Shown: positions 17,299 to 26,788, counted from the stretch's first letter. The stretch is DNA of 64,000 nt from Bacteroidota bacterium (GCA_030147525.1 JASBVF010000016.1:124001-188000); one strand, 5' to 3'. Program-made: numbers and translations. Notes: a model not told the origin generated them from the sequence alone.

Positions 17299-18621
17299 AT
17301 GCCCGAATTCAAACAACCCACCACCGAACAAGACCTCGAACTCGCCTTCGAACAGCTCAAACCCTACATGAACCCCACGATGGCGTACTACGAAAGTTCG
17401 AGGTGCCTTTTCTGCTACGACGCCCCCTGCGTGACGGCCTGCCCGACGGGTATCGACATCCCGCTGTTCATCCGGCAAATCAACACCGGAAATGTGGACG
17501 GGGCGGCGAAGACCATCTACGATTCCAACTATTTCGGCAACATCTGCGGGAAAGTCTGTCCGACGGAGGTACTCTGCGAAGGCGCCTGCGTCTATAACCA
17601 TCAGGACGTGAAGCCCATCGAAATCGGGCGCTTGCAGAGCTACGCCACTTCGCAAGTGATTGAAAAGGAAAAACGACTCTACCATCCCGCCCCGCCGAAT
17701 GGCAAAAAAGTCGCCGTCATCGGCGCAGGTCCGGCGGGCATTTCCTGTGCATGCGAGCTGCGGTTGATGGGTTATGAGGTGACCATTTTCGAAGCAAAAA
17801 AACATCCGTCCGGGCTGGCGATTTATGGTTGTGCGCCCTACAAGGTGACCAACGAGGACGTGCTGGATGAAATCGTCTGGCTGCAGGAGCAGTTCGGTTT
17901 TGAAATTTTATACAACCACCCCATCCACTCGGCGGAGCAAATCAAAAGCCTGGAGGCATACTTCGACGCCATTTTCCTCGGCATAGGTCTGGGAGCTACC
18001 CGCCCGATGAGCATCCCCGGCGAAAATCTGGAAAATTGCTACGGCGCCACTGAATACATCGAGCAGGTGAAAATCAGCCCGCTGAAAGTGCGGGTAGGCA
18101 AAAAAGTCGTCGTCATCGGAGGAGGAAATACGGCGATGGATGCCGCTTCCGAATCCGCCCGGCTGGGAGCGGAGGAGGTGACGCTGGCATACCGGCGCTC
18201 GAAGGAAGAAATGGGCGCTTACGAGTTCGAATATGAACTGGCGAAAGGCGTCGGGGTGAAAGGCATTTTCAACGCTGTGCCCACCGCCATCCTCGGCAAC
18301 GGGCAGGTGGAAGGGGTGCGTTTTATCAAAACTAACTCTGAAAACGGGCGGGTGATTACAGTGCCCGGCAGTGAGTTTGAGCTACCCTGCGACGCAGTGA
18401 TTCTGGCGACCGGGCAGGAAAAAAAGACCGGTTTCCTCTCGCTCATCGAAGGGCTGGAATGGAACAAGGACGGCAGCATCAAAGTAAATGTGGAGACTTT
18501 TCAAACGACAAACCCGAAGTACTTTGCTGGCGGCGATGCGGTGAACGGCGGGGCGGAGGTGGTAAATGCGGCGGCGGAGGGGAAGATGGCGGCGAGGGGT
18601 ATAAATTCCATTATGGCTTAG
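17299..18621 (+). CDS. preT: Dihydropyrimidine dehydrogenase, NAD(P)H-flavin subunit PreT
   Basis: 440 residues. The N-terminal iron-sulfur domain has Cys36, 39, 44, 48 (CLFCYDAPCVTAC) and Cys83, 87, 93, 97. The FAD fold has GAGPAGISC (142-150) and the pyridine-nucleotide fold has GGGNTAMDAA (about 273). The closing FAQTTNPKYFAGGDAVNGG-like segment is typical of glutamate-synthase small-subunit/PreT proteins. With PreA it reduces uracil or thymine to the dihydro form using NAD(P)H. In mammals both parts are one chain (DPYD). preA follows, separated by an inserted four-helix-bundle gene. Confidence 0.9.
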   Translation: MPEFKQPTTEQDLELAFEQLKPYMNPTMAYYESSRCLFCYDAPCVTACPTGIDIPLFIRQINTGNVDGAAKTIYDSNYFGNICGKVCPTEVLCEGACVYNHQDVKPIEIGRLQSYATSQVIEKEKRLYHPAPPNGKKVAVIGAGPAGISCACELRLMGYEVTIFEAKKHPSGLAIYGCAPYKVTNEDVLDEIVWLQEQFGFEILYNHPIHSAEQIKSLEAYFDAIFLGIGLGATRPMSIPGENLENCYGATEYIEQVKISPLKVRVGKKVVVIGGGNTAMDAASESARLGAEEVTLAYRRSKEEMGAYEFEYELAKGVGVKGIFNAVPTAILGNGQVEGVRFIKTNSENGRVITVPGSEFELPCDAVILATGQEKKTGFLSLIEGLEWNKDGSIKVNVETFQTTNPKYFAGGDAVNGGAEVVNAAAEGKMAARGINSIMA

Positions 18622-18622
18622 A

Positions 18623-19160
18623 TTTGATTGACGATTGCAGATTACATGATTGCAGATTTTTGATGTTTTTAAACGACGGTAACTATGAGCAAAACTGCCA
18701 AAAAGAAAATGACGCCGCAGGAAATCGAGCAGCGTCTGATAGACTTTGCTTCCCGAATTCTTGATCTTGTAGAGGCACTGCCTAAAAAGGCGACAGCAAA
18801 ACACATTGGTGGACAGCTGATGCGGTCAGGCACTTCGCCCGCTCTCAACTACGGGGAAGCCCAAGCGGCAGAATCAAGGAGTGATTTTGTCCATAAAATG
18901 AAAGTGTGCCTGAAAGAGCTACGTGAAACGCACGTTTGTTTGAGAATAATTGAGAAACGAAACTGGTTTCAACCAGCAAGATTAACTCCCTTGTTGGTTG
19001 AAAATAATGAACTGATTTCCATGTTTGTTGCCAGTTTGAAAACTGCCACCGGGAATAATGATGGAAAGCCCTCTTCTTAATCAAAACGATAAACAAAAAA
19101 TCGAGCCCACTTCAAAACATCAAAAATCTGCAATCATGTAATCTGCAATCGTCAATCAAA
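18623..19160. repeat. Cassette bounded by perfect 47-bp inverted repeats carrying a four-helix-bundle gene
   Basis: Bases 18623-18669 and 19114-19160 are exact reverse complements over 47 bp. The left arm starts right after the preT stop and the right arm ends 26 bases before the preA start. Arms are built from GATTGCA-like words of about 7 bp. In the preT-preA transcript the arms would form a long duplex with the 131-residue ORF in the loop, the same layout as intervening sequences of bacterial 23S rRNA. Confidence 0.9.
18685..19080 (+). CDS. Four-helix-bundle protein (23S rRNA intervening-sequence protein type)
   Basis: 131 residues, all helical in character, with the family signatures SRILDLVEALPK, HIGGQLMRSGTSPALNYGEAQAAESRSDFVHKMKVCLKELRE and a final helix LVENNELISMF. 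The family was first seen in intervening sequences of 23S rRNA in Leptospira and Coxiella. Related bundles include Avd of diversity-generating retroelements, which binds nucleic acid. The molecular role is not established. Here it lies outside rRNA, between preT and preA, and within perfect inverted repeats. It has a Lys-rich start (SKTAKKKMTPQE). Confidence 0.85.
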   Translation: MSKTAKKKMTPQEIEQRLIDFASRILDLVEALPKKATAKHIGGQLMRSGTSPALNYGEAQAAESRSDFVHKMKVCLKELRETHVCLRIIEKRNWFQPARLTPLLVENNELISMFVASLKTATGNNDGKPSS

Positions 19161-19186
19161 AAACATCTCCAATAAAAAAATCAACC

Positions 19187-20509
19187 ATGCCAAACATCAG
19201 CTCCAACCTCGCAGGAATCCGCTCCCCCAACCCCTTCTGGCTTGCCTCTGCACCGCCAACCAACTCCGGCTACCAGGTCATGAAAGCCTTCGACGCCGGG
19301 TGGGGAGGCGCCGTTTGGAAAACCCTCGGCGTGCCCATCATCAACACGTCGAGCCGGTACGGGGCGATTAACTACCGTAGCAGCCGGATGGTGGGTTTCA
19401 ACAACATCGAACTCATCACCGACCGGACGCTGGCGGACAACCTGCGTGAAATCGAAGAGGTGAAAAAATACTTTCCTGAACATGCGGTCATTGCCTCGCT
19501 GATGGTCGAATCGAGGGCGGAGTGGCACCAGATTGTGAAGGACGTGGAAAACGCCGGCGCCGACGGGGTGGAACTGAACTTCGGCTGCCCGCATGGTATG
19601 TGCGAACGGGGCATGGGGTCGGCAGTCGGGCAGGAGCCGTCCGTGCTGGAGACCATCACCCGCTGGGTGAAGGAGGTCGCCAAAGTGCCGGTCATCGTGA
19701 AACTCACACCCAATATCACCGACATCACCGAACCGGCGGCAGCAGCTGCCCGTGGTGGGGCGGACGCCATTTCCCTCATCAACACCATCCAGAGCCTGAT
19801 GGGTGTTGACCTCGATACTTTTGTGCCTACGCCCATGGTGGACGGCAAGAGCACCAACGGCGGCTACTGCGGTCCTGCCGTGAAGCCCATCGCTTTGAAC
19901 ATGGTGAAAAACTGCGCCCAGGACCCGGACGTGCGCATCCCCATTTCCGGCATCGGCGGTATCGAAAATTGGCGGGACGCCGTGGAGCACATGCTGCTCG
20001 GTGCCAGCAATGTGCAGGTCTGCACGGCGGTGATGCACTACGGCTTCGGCATCATCCGGGAGATGATTCCGGGGCTGGAAAATTTTATGCGGGAAAAGGG
20101 TTTTGAAAAACTGGACGATTTCATCGGAAAAGCCCTGCCCAACGTGAAGACCTGGGAAAATCTGAACCTGAAATACAAAGTCATCGCTGACATCAGTGCC
20201 GAAAAATGCATCGGCTGTCAGCTCTGTTACACCGCCTGTGAGGATGGGGCGCATCAGGCGATTGCTTTGCCAAAAAACGGAAATCGTGTCCCTGAAATCA
20301 TCGAGGGAAACTGCGTCGGCTGCAACCTCTGCTCGCTCGTTTGCCCGGTGGAGGAGTGCATCACAATGGTGCGCAAGGACGACGGTAAAAAGCACGAATC
20401 CTGGAAAGATTACATGGCGGCGGACAAAGCGCCAACTACTTTTAACGATGACCGGGCAGGCGGAAAGGGGCATTGGGTGCCTGAGCCGGCGGCGGCGTTG
20501 AAGAGATGA
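19187..20509 (+). CDS. preA: Dihydropyrimidine dehydrogenase, FMN/iron-sulfur subunit PreA
   Basis: 440 residues. Residues 1 to about 320 are a dihydroorotate-dehydrogenase-type FMN barrel (FWLASAPPTNSGYQV, NFGCPHGMCERGMGS, VKLTPNITDI, ISGIGGIENW). The C-terminal part (about 335-400) is a two-cluster ferredoxin: CIGCQLCYTAC and CVGCNLCSLVCPVEEC. This matches the pyrimidine-binding half of mammalian DPYD and E. coli PreA. It reduces uracil or thymine with electrons from PreT. A GEKEWGG-free but conserved Cys loop (GCPHGMCERG) contains the likely proton donor Cys. The IVP cassette separates it from preT by about 565 bases. Confidence 0.9.
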   Translation: MPNISSNLAGIRSPNPFWLASAPPTNSGYQVMKAFDAGWGGAVWKTLGVPIINTSSRYGAINYRSSRMVGFNNIELITDRTLADNLREIEEVKKYFPEHAVIASLMVESRAEWHQIVKDVENAGADGVELNFGCPHGMCERGMGSAVGQEPSVLETITRWVKEVAKVPVIVKLTPNITDITEPAAAAARGGADAISLINTIQSLMGVDLDTFVPTPMVDGKSTNGGYCGPAVKPIALNMVKNCAQDPDVRIPISGIGGIENWRDAVEHMLLGASNVQVCTAVMHYGFGIIREMIPGLENFMREKGFEKLDDFIGKALPNVKTWENLNLKYKVIADISAEKCIGCQLCYTACEDGAHQAIALPKNGNRVPEIIEGNCVGCNLCSLVCPVEECITMVRKDDGKKHESWKDYMAADKAPTTFNDDRAGGKGHWVPEPAAALKR

Positions 20510-20577
20510 AATTAGAAATTGGAAATTGGGAAATTTTGGCCGAGCTGACGGTCAATTTTCAGTTTCCAATTTCAATT
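20508..20577. repeat. Hairpin of AATTGGAA words after preA
   Basis: ATTAGAA, ATTGGAA and ATTGGGA units (20511-20531) face TTTCCAATTTC (20563-20573) around a loop with GCCGAGCTGAC. It probably ends the preTA transcript. The same heptamer words occur inside the GHMP kinase gene at 3207. Confidence 0.55.
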
Positions 20578-20656
20578 CAGGCAGCGTCTTTCCCACTTCG
20601 GCAATCTTCTTACCTTTAAGCTGCTAACTCAACTATTTCACGAAAAATCAACAATC

Positions 20657-21115
20657 ATGAGAACAGAAACAAAATGGGCCGTCATCGCCTCCGTCGCAGT
20701 TTTTCTGTGGCTGTGGCTGGAAAAACTGCTGGGCCTGCAAACAGCGGAAAATTTCGAAACCTGGGCACTCGTTGACATCATCGCCAGCATCGTCATTTTC
20801 ACCGTAGTGTACTACCTTTTTTGCCGTGAAAAACGGGAGCTTGACCTCAACGGCGTTATGTCCTGGAAGGAAGGGTTTTGGTCAGCGGCCATCATGACGC
20901 TAATTTTCATCCCGCTCAGCACGTTGCTGATTTACATTTTTGCCACCTGGGTCAACCCCGATTTTGTTCATATCATTGCGGAGCGAAGCAGCGGCGGCAG
21001 TATTGCCACGGAAGAGGTCAGCCTGTTTTTGACCCAACACACTGCTTCGGCCATCGTTTTCGGGCTGGTGTTTTCGGCGGTTTTCCCGCTGTTCACCCGC
21101 AGAAGTCCGAGGTGA
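20657..21115 (+). CDS. DUF4199 membrane protein
   Basis: 152 residues with four hydrophobic segments (about 8-26, 36-54, 72-97 and 128-145). The layout, the FCREKRELDLNGVMSWKEGFWSA loop after the second segment and the ending FTRRS are typical of DUF4199, a Bacteroidota inner-membrane family with no known function. It lies 30 bases ahead of the M28 protein on the same strand, so the two may be co-transcribed. Confidence 0.75.
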   Translation: MRTETKWAVIASVAVFLWLWLEKLLGLQTAENFETWALVDIIASIVIFTVVYYLFCREKRELDLNGVMSWKEGFWSAAIMTLIFIPLSTLLIYIFATWVNPDFVHIIAERSSGGSIATEEVSLFLTQHTASAIVFGLVFSAVFPLFTRRSPR

Positions 21116-21144
21116 TTTGAACCTTAATTTTTGAAAAAACTGAA

Positions 21145-22161
21145 ATGCATTTTTTTAAAAAACTATTCATCGTGAGTTCGACCGGCATTTTACTGGCGCT
21201 GGCAGGTTGCAAAAGTGACAGCTCCACTTCTTCCACCACCCAGATTTCGGAGGAAGATTTGCAGCCGGTGGCTGTCCCCAAATTCGAGCGGGATTCTGCT
21301 TTTGTTTTTGTTGAAAAACAGGTGGCATTCGGTCCCCGTGTGCCCAACACCGAGGCCCACAAGCAGTGTAAAAACTGGCTGGTTGAAAAATTCAAGTCCT
21401 ACGGCCTGAAGGTGACGGAGCAGCCTTTCCAGGCCAAAGCCTACACCGGCAAAACGCTCAACGGCGTCAACATCATCGCCCAATACAAACCCGAAGCAGC
21501 GAAGCGTATCCTGCTCGCAGCCCACTGGGACAGCCGCCACATCGCCGACTCGCCGCTCAACGTCGATCGCAGCAACGAACCCATCCTTGGCGCTGACGAC
21601 GGTGGCAGCGGGGTGGGGGTTTTACTTGAAATAGCCCGCCAGTTGCAGGCCACCCCTGCCGATGTGGGCGTGGATTTCGTCCTCTTCGACGCCGAAGACC
21701 ACGGCAACGACAGCGACGTGAACCCTGACCCCGAAAGCTGGTGCCTCGGCTCGCAGCACTGGGCCAGGAACCTTGTGCCTGCCGGCTACCGGCCCAAGTA
21801 CGGCATCCTGCTCGACATGGTCGGGGCGAAGGGCGCCCGTTTTCCGAAGGAAGAAGTCTCCATGACTTTTGCGCCGCAGGTGATGAACAAAGTCTGGAAA
21901 CTGGGACAGAGCCTCGGCTACACGAATTATTTTGTAAATGAAACGGCCGGCCCCGTCACTGACGACCACTACTTCGTGAACGTCATCGCCAAGATCCCCA
22001 TGATCGACATCATCGGCAAACCTGCCAACACGCAGACCGGCTTCGGCGCTCATTGGCACACCCACAACGACAACATGGACGTGATCGACGTGCGCACGCT
22101 GCGGGCGGTGGGGCAGACGATGCTGGAGGTGATTTACAGGGAGGCGGCGGGGAGGTTTTAG
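21145..22161 (+). CDS. M28-family lipoprotein, glutaminyl-peptide cyclotransferase-like
   Basis: 338 residues with lipobox LALAGC (Cys22). Zinc-site segments are in order: AAHWDSRHIAD, GADDGGSGVGVLLE, FDAEDHGNDSD and HWHTHNDNMDVID. The SWCLGSQHWA segment and single-zinc-style residues match bacterial glutaminyl cyclases, which form pyroglutamate at protein N-termini, better than M28 aminopeptidases. In T9SS bacteria exported proteins often begin with Gln after signal cleavage, so an envelope glutaminyl cyclase makes sense (family knowledge). A hairpin follows the stop. Confidence 0.8.
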   Translation: MHFFKKLFIVSSTGILLALAGCKSDSSTSSTTQISEEDLQPVAVPKFERDSAFVFVEKQVAFGPRVPNTEAHKQCKNWLVEKFKSYGLKVTEQPFQAKAYTGKTLNGVNIIAQYKPEAAKRILLAAHWDSRHIADSPLNVDRSNEPILGADDGGSGVGVLLEIARQLQATPADVGVDFVLFDAEDHGNDSDVNPDPESWCLGSQHWARNLVPAGYRPKYGILLDMVGAKGARFPKEEVSMTFAPQVMNKVWKLGQSLGYTNYFVNETAGPVTDDHYFVNVIAKIPMIDIIGKPANTQTGFGAHWHTHNDNMDVIDVRTLRAVGQTMLEVIYREAAGRF

Positions 22162-22174
22162 AATTGTTTGATTT

Positions 22175-22249
22175 GTTTGAGGGGTTTGAATTGTTTGAGT
22201 TGCCTCGGTTTTCACCTCAAACCCCTCAAACAATTCAAACTCCTCAAAC
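22175..22249. terminator. Large hairpin of TTTGA words between the M28 gene and the aldehyde dehydrogenase
   Basis: 25-base arms (22175-22199 and 22225-22249) pair at 24 positions; units read as GTTTGAGG and GTTTGAATT. The second arm ends eight bases before the ATG at 22257, so it could be a terminator/attenuator or cover the ribosome site of the next gene. Confidence 0.6.
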
Positions 22250-22256
22250 GAAAAAA

Positions 22257-23696
22257 ATGCAAATCCAAAATTACATCAACGGCCAACTCCACCCCGCCCA
22301 ATCCGGCGGCTGGCTCGACAATTTCAACCCCTCCAACGGGCAGGTTTATTCCCAAATCCCCGACTCCGACGCCGCCGATGTGCAGGCCGCCGTCGAAGCA
22401 GCGGAGGCAGCGTTTCCGGCCTGGTCCACCTGCGGCGTGAACGAGCGCTACCGCATCCTCCACCGCATCGCTGACCTCATCCGGGAGCGGCTGGAAGAAT
22501 TGGCGCAAGCCGAAAGCAAAGACTCCGGCAAGGCCATCACCACTTCCCGCACGGTGGACATCCCGCGGGCGGAGGCGAACATCCGGTTTTTTGCGACAGC
22601 GATCCTGCACTTTGGCTCGGAGTCGCACCAGATGGAGGGCATGGCTGTGAACTACACCCTGCGCCAACCCATCGGCGTGGTTGGCTGCATCTCACCGTGG
22701 AATTTGCCGCTCTACCTGTTCACCTGGAAAATCGCACCGGCGCTGGCGGCGGGTAATTGCGTGGTTGCCAAGCCATCAGAACTCACGCCCATGACGGGGT
22801 TTTTATTGTCAAAAATCTGCATCGAAGCGGGGCTGCCTGCGGGCGTGCTGAACATCGTCCACGGCCTCGGCCCGAAGGCCGGACAGGCCATCGTCGAGCA
22901 TCCTAAAATCAAGGCCGTCAGTTTCACCGGTGGCACTTCCACGGGCCGCATCCTCGCCCGCACGGCTGCGCCGATGTTTAAAAAACTGTCGCTGGAGTTG
23001 GGTGGTAAAAACCCGAACGTCATTTTCGCCGACTGCAATTTCGAGGAGGCAGTGAGTACGACCGTGCGTTCCTCGTTTGCCAACAATGGTCAGATATGTC
23101 TCTGTGGATCAAGGGTTTACATCGAAAGGCCGATCTATGAAAAATTCCGGGACGAACTCGTCCGCCGGGCAAAAAACCTGAAAGTCGGCGATCCGTTCGA
23201 TGCCGGTACCGACCTCGGTTCACTCGTTTCAAAACAACACCGGGAAAAAGTGCAGGGCTACCTCGCCCTCGCCAGGGAAGAGGGCGGGACGGTACTCTGC
23301 GGCGGCGAACCCGTCGAACTGCCGGGCGAATTGTCGGGCGGTTACTACCTTAGCCCTGCCGTCGTCGAGGGCCTGCCGAACGCCTGCCGCACAAACCAGG
23401 AGGAAATTTTCGGCCCAGTCGTCACGCTCCAGCCTTTCGATACGGAGGAGGAAGCCCTCGCCCTGGCCAACGGCGTTGAGTACGGTCTCGCTTCCACGAT
23501 CTGGACGAGCGACATCAGCCGGGCGGCACGGGTGGCCGAGCGCATTCAGGCGGGCATCGTCTGGATCAATTGCTGGATGGTGCGGGACTTGCGGACGCCG
23601 TTCGGCGGGGTGAAAAACTCCGGCGTGGGGCGGGAAGGCGGCACGGAGGCGTTGCGGTTTTTTACCGAGGCGAAAAATGTTTGTATAAAATATTGA
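22257..23696 (+). CDS. Aldehyde dehydrogenase, ALDH8/2-aminomuconate-semialdehyde type
   Basis: 479 residues from ATG 22257; the upstream open frame only covers the previous gene and hairpin. Active-site residues are Glu247 (LELGGKNPN) and Cys281 in NNGQICLCGSR. The QICLC form and WINCWMVRDLRTPFGGVKNSGVGREGG are typical of ALDH8 / 2-hydroxymuconate- and 2-aminomuconate-semialdehyde dehydrogenases. They oxidise semialdehydes with NAD+ in aromatic or kynurenine breakdown. No other gene of those routes is visible here, so the substrate is open. A role in malonate-semialdehyde oxidation is possible but mmsA (36445) is the better candidate. Confidence 0.8.
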   Translation: MQIQNYINGQLHPAQSGGWLDNFNPSNGQVYSQIPDSDAADVQAAVEAAEAAFPAWSTCGVNERYRILHRIADLIRERLEELAQAESKDSGKAITTSRTVDIPRAEANIRFFATAILHFGSESHQMEGMAVNYTLRQPIGVVGCISPWNLPLYLFTWKIAPALAAGNCVVAKPSELTPMTGFLLSKICIEAGLPAGVLNIVHGLGPKAGQAIVEHPKIKAVSFTGGTSTGRILARTAAPMFKKLSLELGGKNPNVIFADCNFEEAVSTTVRSSFANNGQICLCGSRVYIERPIYEKFRDELVRRAKNLKVGDPFDAGTDLGSLVSKQHREKVQGYLALAREEGGTVLCGGEPVELPGELSGGYYLSPAVVEGLPNACRTNQEEIFGPVVTLQPFDTEEEALALANGVEYGLASTIWTSDISRAARVAERIQAGIVWINCWMVRDLRTPFGGVKNSGVGREGGTEALRFFTEAKNVCIKY

Positions 23697-23742
23697 GAAT
23701 CAAGGGTGCATTTAAGTCAGACAACTGAATGCCTTGTAAATT

Positions 23743-23780
23743 AAAAGCCGAACATTCAGGTAAAAGGTTGTTCGGCTTTT
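23743..23780 (+). terminator. Rho-independent terminator after the aldehyde dehydrogenase
   Basis: AAAAGCCGAAC (23743-23753) pairs perfectly with GTTCGGCTTTT (23770-23780), loop 16 bases, ending in T. Confidence 0.75.
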
Positions 23781-23857
23781 CATAAAAACAGGATAGAAAC
23801 GACCGGAAAAGCCTTACAGAATGAAACCTGTCTGACTACTTTTTTTAGGAAATCCCT

Positions 23858-23865
23858 TACTTTCG
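23858..23865 (+). promoter_or_regulatory. Possible -7 element (TACTTTCG) for the S9 peptidase
   Basis: One base off TAnnTTTG, 38 bases before the ATG at 23903. Confidence 0.3.
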
Positions 23866-23902
23866 GCGCTCAACCATTTTCAAAAATAAACGCCGGACAA
23901 AT

Positions 23903-26788
23903 ATGAGACTCATTTTCACCCTTGCCTGCCTGCTCAGCCTAACCGTTGCTTTCGCCCAAAGCCCGGCGAAAAAGCAACTCGAAATCGAAGACCTCGTCGC
24001 CTGGAAGCAAATCAAAAGCCCGCAAATCTCGAACGACGGAAACTGGGCCGCCTACTCCCTGAAAGCGGAAGAAGGCGACGCCGTGTTAAAGGTCTGGGAT
24101 GCCCGCTCGGGCAAAACCTTTAGCTTCGACCGGGGCGAAGACCCCGCCTTCAGCGCTGATAATCAGTATCTTATTTTTAAAATAACGCCCTTCGAAGACA
24201 CGCTGAAAGCGCAGCGCCGCCGCAAGGTGAAGAAGGACGACCTGCCCAAGGATACCCTCGGGATCCTGCAACTGAGTAACCAGAGTTTGGTGAAAATCGC
24301 CAACGTAAAATCCTTCTCCGTCCCCGAAAAATGGGCCGGTTGGGTGGCCGTTCACAAGGAAATCGAGAAGCCTGCCGAGGAGAAAAAGCCGGAAGCTGAC
24401 AGCACCGCCGTTGCACCGCCCGACACAACTGCCGTTGCCGAAGCCCCCGCTGAAAAACCGGAAGCTGACAAAAAAAAGAAGCCGAAAAAAGAAAGTAAAG
24501 ACAACGGCACCAAACTCGTCATTCGTGAGCTGGCCACCGGCAGCGAGGAGGTGATAGGCTTCGTCAAAGATTACCGGCTGGCGAAGGAAGGGCCTCGCAT
24601 CCTGCTCACGAGCACCGGCGATCCTGACAATGAGGCGAATCCGCTGCTCGAAGGCGTTTACCTATTCGACTGCACCGCCCGCTCGCTCAAGCCCATGTGG
24701 CGGCAGAAGGGCGAGTACAAGCAGTTGAGTTTCAATGAAAAAGGAACGCAGGTCGCATTCTTCGCCAATCTGGACACGACGAAGGCGCAGATACCGCCAT
24801 TCGGATTGTGCTACTGGACCGACGGGCTGGATTCGGCGCAGATCATTGCCGACACGGCTGCCGGTTTTTTACCTGAAAAATGGCTGGTGAGCGAAAATGC
24901 CCGCCCCACGTTCAGCAAGGACGGCTCGAAACTTTTCTTCGGAATGGCGCCGCCGCCCATCCTCCAGGATACGAATTTGCTGGACGACGAGATCGTGAAC
25001 GTGGAAGTCTGGAACTACACCGACGACCGCCTGCACACCAACCAGAAAACGCTGGTCGATCAGGAGAAAAAGCGCAGCTACGACGTGGTGTGGCATGTTT
25101 CACAAAAAAAATTCGTACCGCTCGCTTCTGAAGACATGCCCGACATGACCTTCGAAAGCGACCGCAACGCTGACGTAGCGCTTGGCTACACCGAAGAAGG
25201 CTACCTGCAACTGCTGTCGTGGGAAGGCGCTTCCCGCCGTGATCTCTGGCTGGTGGATTTGAACACGGGCAGCCGCAAGGAAATCGTGAAAGGCCTGCGG
25301 GGCTACCCCCGCCTGTCGCCGGGCGGCGAATTTGCCTACTGGTACAGCGAGCCGGACAGCGCCTGGTATACTTACAACATCAAAACCGGGGTCAGAGCGC
25401 AGGTCACGACCAACGACAAGCACCCATTCTACGATGAGTTGAACGACGTGCCCGACTACCCCAACCCTTACGGCATTGCCGCCTGGACGAAGGACGACCG
25501 CCATGTGCTCATCTACGACCGCTACGACATCTGGCAGGTAGACCCGACGAGCGCCACGCCGCCTGTCAACCTGACGAACGGCCGGGCCAATCGTACGGTT
25601 TACCGTTACATCCAACTCGACCCGGAGGAGCGGTTCGTGACGCCGGGGCAGCGGCTGATGCTGCATATTTTCGATGAAAAAACCAAGGCCAGCGGGTACG
25701 GATTCCTGCACCTCGGAGCTGGGCAGCCGATCCAGTTGGTGAAGGAAAATTTTGCCTACACCCGCCGCCCGCAAAAGGCGAGAGACGCCGAGCGGCTGCT
25801 TTTCACCAAAGAAAATTTCCAGACCTTCCCCGACTTGCAGTACTCGGATTTCACTTTTCAAAAACCAAGAAAAGTTAGCACGGCCAACCCGCAGCAAAGC
25901 CAGTACCGTTGGGGTACGGTTGAACTCTACGAATGGACTTCGCTCGACGGTCAACCCTTGCAGGGGCTTTTGGTGAAACCGGAGGGTTTTGACCCAAAGA
26001 AAAAGTACCCCATGATGGTCAATTTCTACGAGCGCAGCAGCGACGACCTGCACGACTACCGCACGCCGCTGCCGGGCCGCTCGAGCATCAACTACTCGCA
26101 CTACGTGAGCCGGGGCTACGTGATTTTCAGCCCGGACATCCCTTACCGGGACGGCTATCCCGGTGAAAGTTGCTACAACTCCGTCGTGGCCGGCGTTGCA
26201 TCGCTCATCGACAAGGGCTTCGTGGACCGGGACCGCATCGGCGTACAAGGGCACAGCTGGGGCGGCTACCAGGTGGCTTATCTACTCACGAAGACGAATA
26301 TTTTCAAATGCGCCGAAAGCGGTGCGCCGGTGGTGAATATGTTCTCGGCTTACGGCGGCATCCGCTGGCAGACGGGCCTCAGCCGCATGTTTCAATACGA
26401 ACACACGCAGAGTCGCATCGGCGGCACGATCTGGGAGTACCCGCTACGCTACATAGAAAATTCGCCGCTGTTCGAACTGGACAAGGTGAACACGCCCGTA
26501 CTCATCATGCACAACGACAGCGACGGGCACGTGCCGTGGTACCAGGGCATTGAATACTTCGTAGCCATGCGCCGCCTCGGCAAACCTTCTTGGATGCTGA
26601 ACTACAACGACGAGCCGCACTGGCCGCTGAAACTGCAAAACCGCAAGGATTTCCAACTGCGCATGAGCCAGTTTTTCGATTACTACCTGCTCGGGGCGCC
26701 TAAGCCTAAGTGGATGGAGCGGGGCGTGCCGGCGATCGAAAAGGGAATTTTGCAGGGGCTGGAGGCGGTGGAAAGCGACAACGACTGA
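23903..26788 (+). CDS. S9-family (prolyl oligopeptidase) serine peptidase, secreted
   Basis: 961 residues. Signal peptide MRLIFTLACLLSLTVAFAQ. The long N-terminal beta-propeller region is interrupted at about 150-200 by a Pro/Ala/Lys/Glu-rich insert (EKPAEEKKPEAD ... KKKKPKKESKD). The C-terminal alpha/beta hydrolase has the nucleophile GHSWGGYQVA (Ser about 785), Asp in HNDSDGHVPW (about 872) and His in NDEPHWPLK (about 907). S9 enzymes cut peptides, usually short ones, in the periplasm. The charged insert is unusual and may be a flexible linker. It stands alone between a terminator and a hairpin. Confidence 0.85.
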   Translation: MRLIFTLACLLSLTVAFAQSPAKKQLEIEDLVAWKQIKSPQISNDGNWAAYSLKAEEGDAVLKVWDARSGKTFSFDRGEDPAFSADNQYLIFKITPFEDTLKAQRRRKVKKDDLPKDTLGILQLSNQSLVKIANVKSFSVPEKWAGWVAVHKEIEKPAEEKKPEADSTAVAPPDTTAVAEAPAEKPEADKKKKPKKESKDNGTKLVIRELATGSEEVIGFVKDYRLAKEGPRILLTSTGDPDNEANPLLEGVYLFDCTARSLKPMWRQKGEYKQLSFNEKGTQVAFFANLDTTKAQIPPFGLCYWTDGLDSAQIIADTAAGFLPEKWLVSENARPTFSKDGSKLFFGMAPPPILQDTNLLDDEIVNVEVWNYTDDRLHTNQKTLVDQEKKRSYDVVWHVSQKKFVPLASEDMPDMTFESDRNADVALGYTEEGYLQLLSWEGASRRDLWLVDLNTGSRKEIVKGLRGYPRLSPGGEFAYWYSEPDSAWYTYNIKTGVRAQVTTNDKHPFYDELNDVPDYPNPYGIAAWTKDDRHVLIYDRYDIWQVDPTSATPPVNLTNGRANRTVYRYIQLDPEERFVTPGQRLMLHIFDEKTKASGYGFLHLGAGQPIQLVKENFAYTRRPQKARDAERLLFTKENFQTFPDLQYSDFTFQKPRKVSTANPQQSQYRWGTVELYEWTSLDGQPLQGLLVKPEGFDPKKKYPMMVNFYERSSDDLHDYRTPLPGRSSINYSHYVSRGYVIFSPDIPYRDGYPGESCYNSVVAGVASLIDKGFVDRDRIGVQGHSWGGYQVAYLLTKTNIFKCAESGAPVVNMFSAYGGIRWQTGLSRMFQYEHTQSRIGGTIWEYPLRYIENSPLFELDKVNTPVLIMHNDSDGHVPWYQGIEYFVAMRRLGKPSWMLNYNDEPHWPLKLQNRKDFQLRMSQFFDYYLLGAPKPKWMERGVPAIEKGILQGLEAVESDND

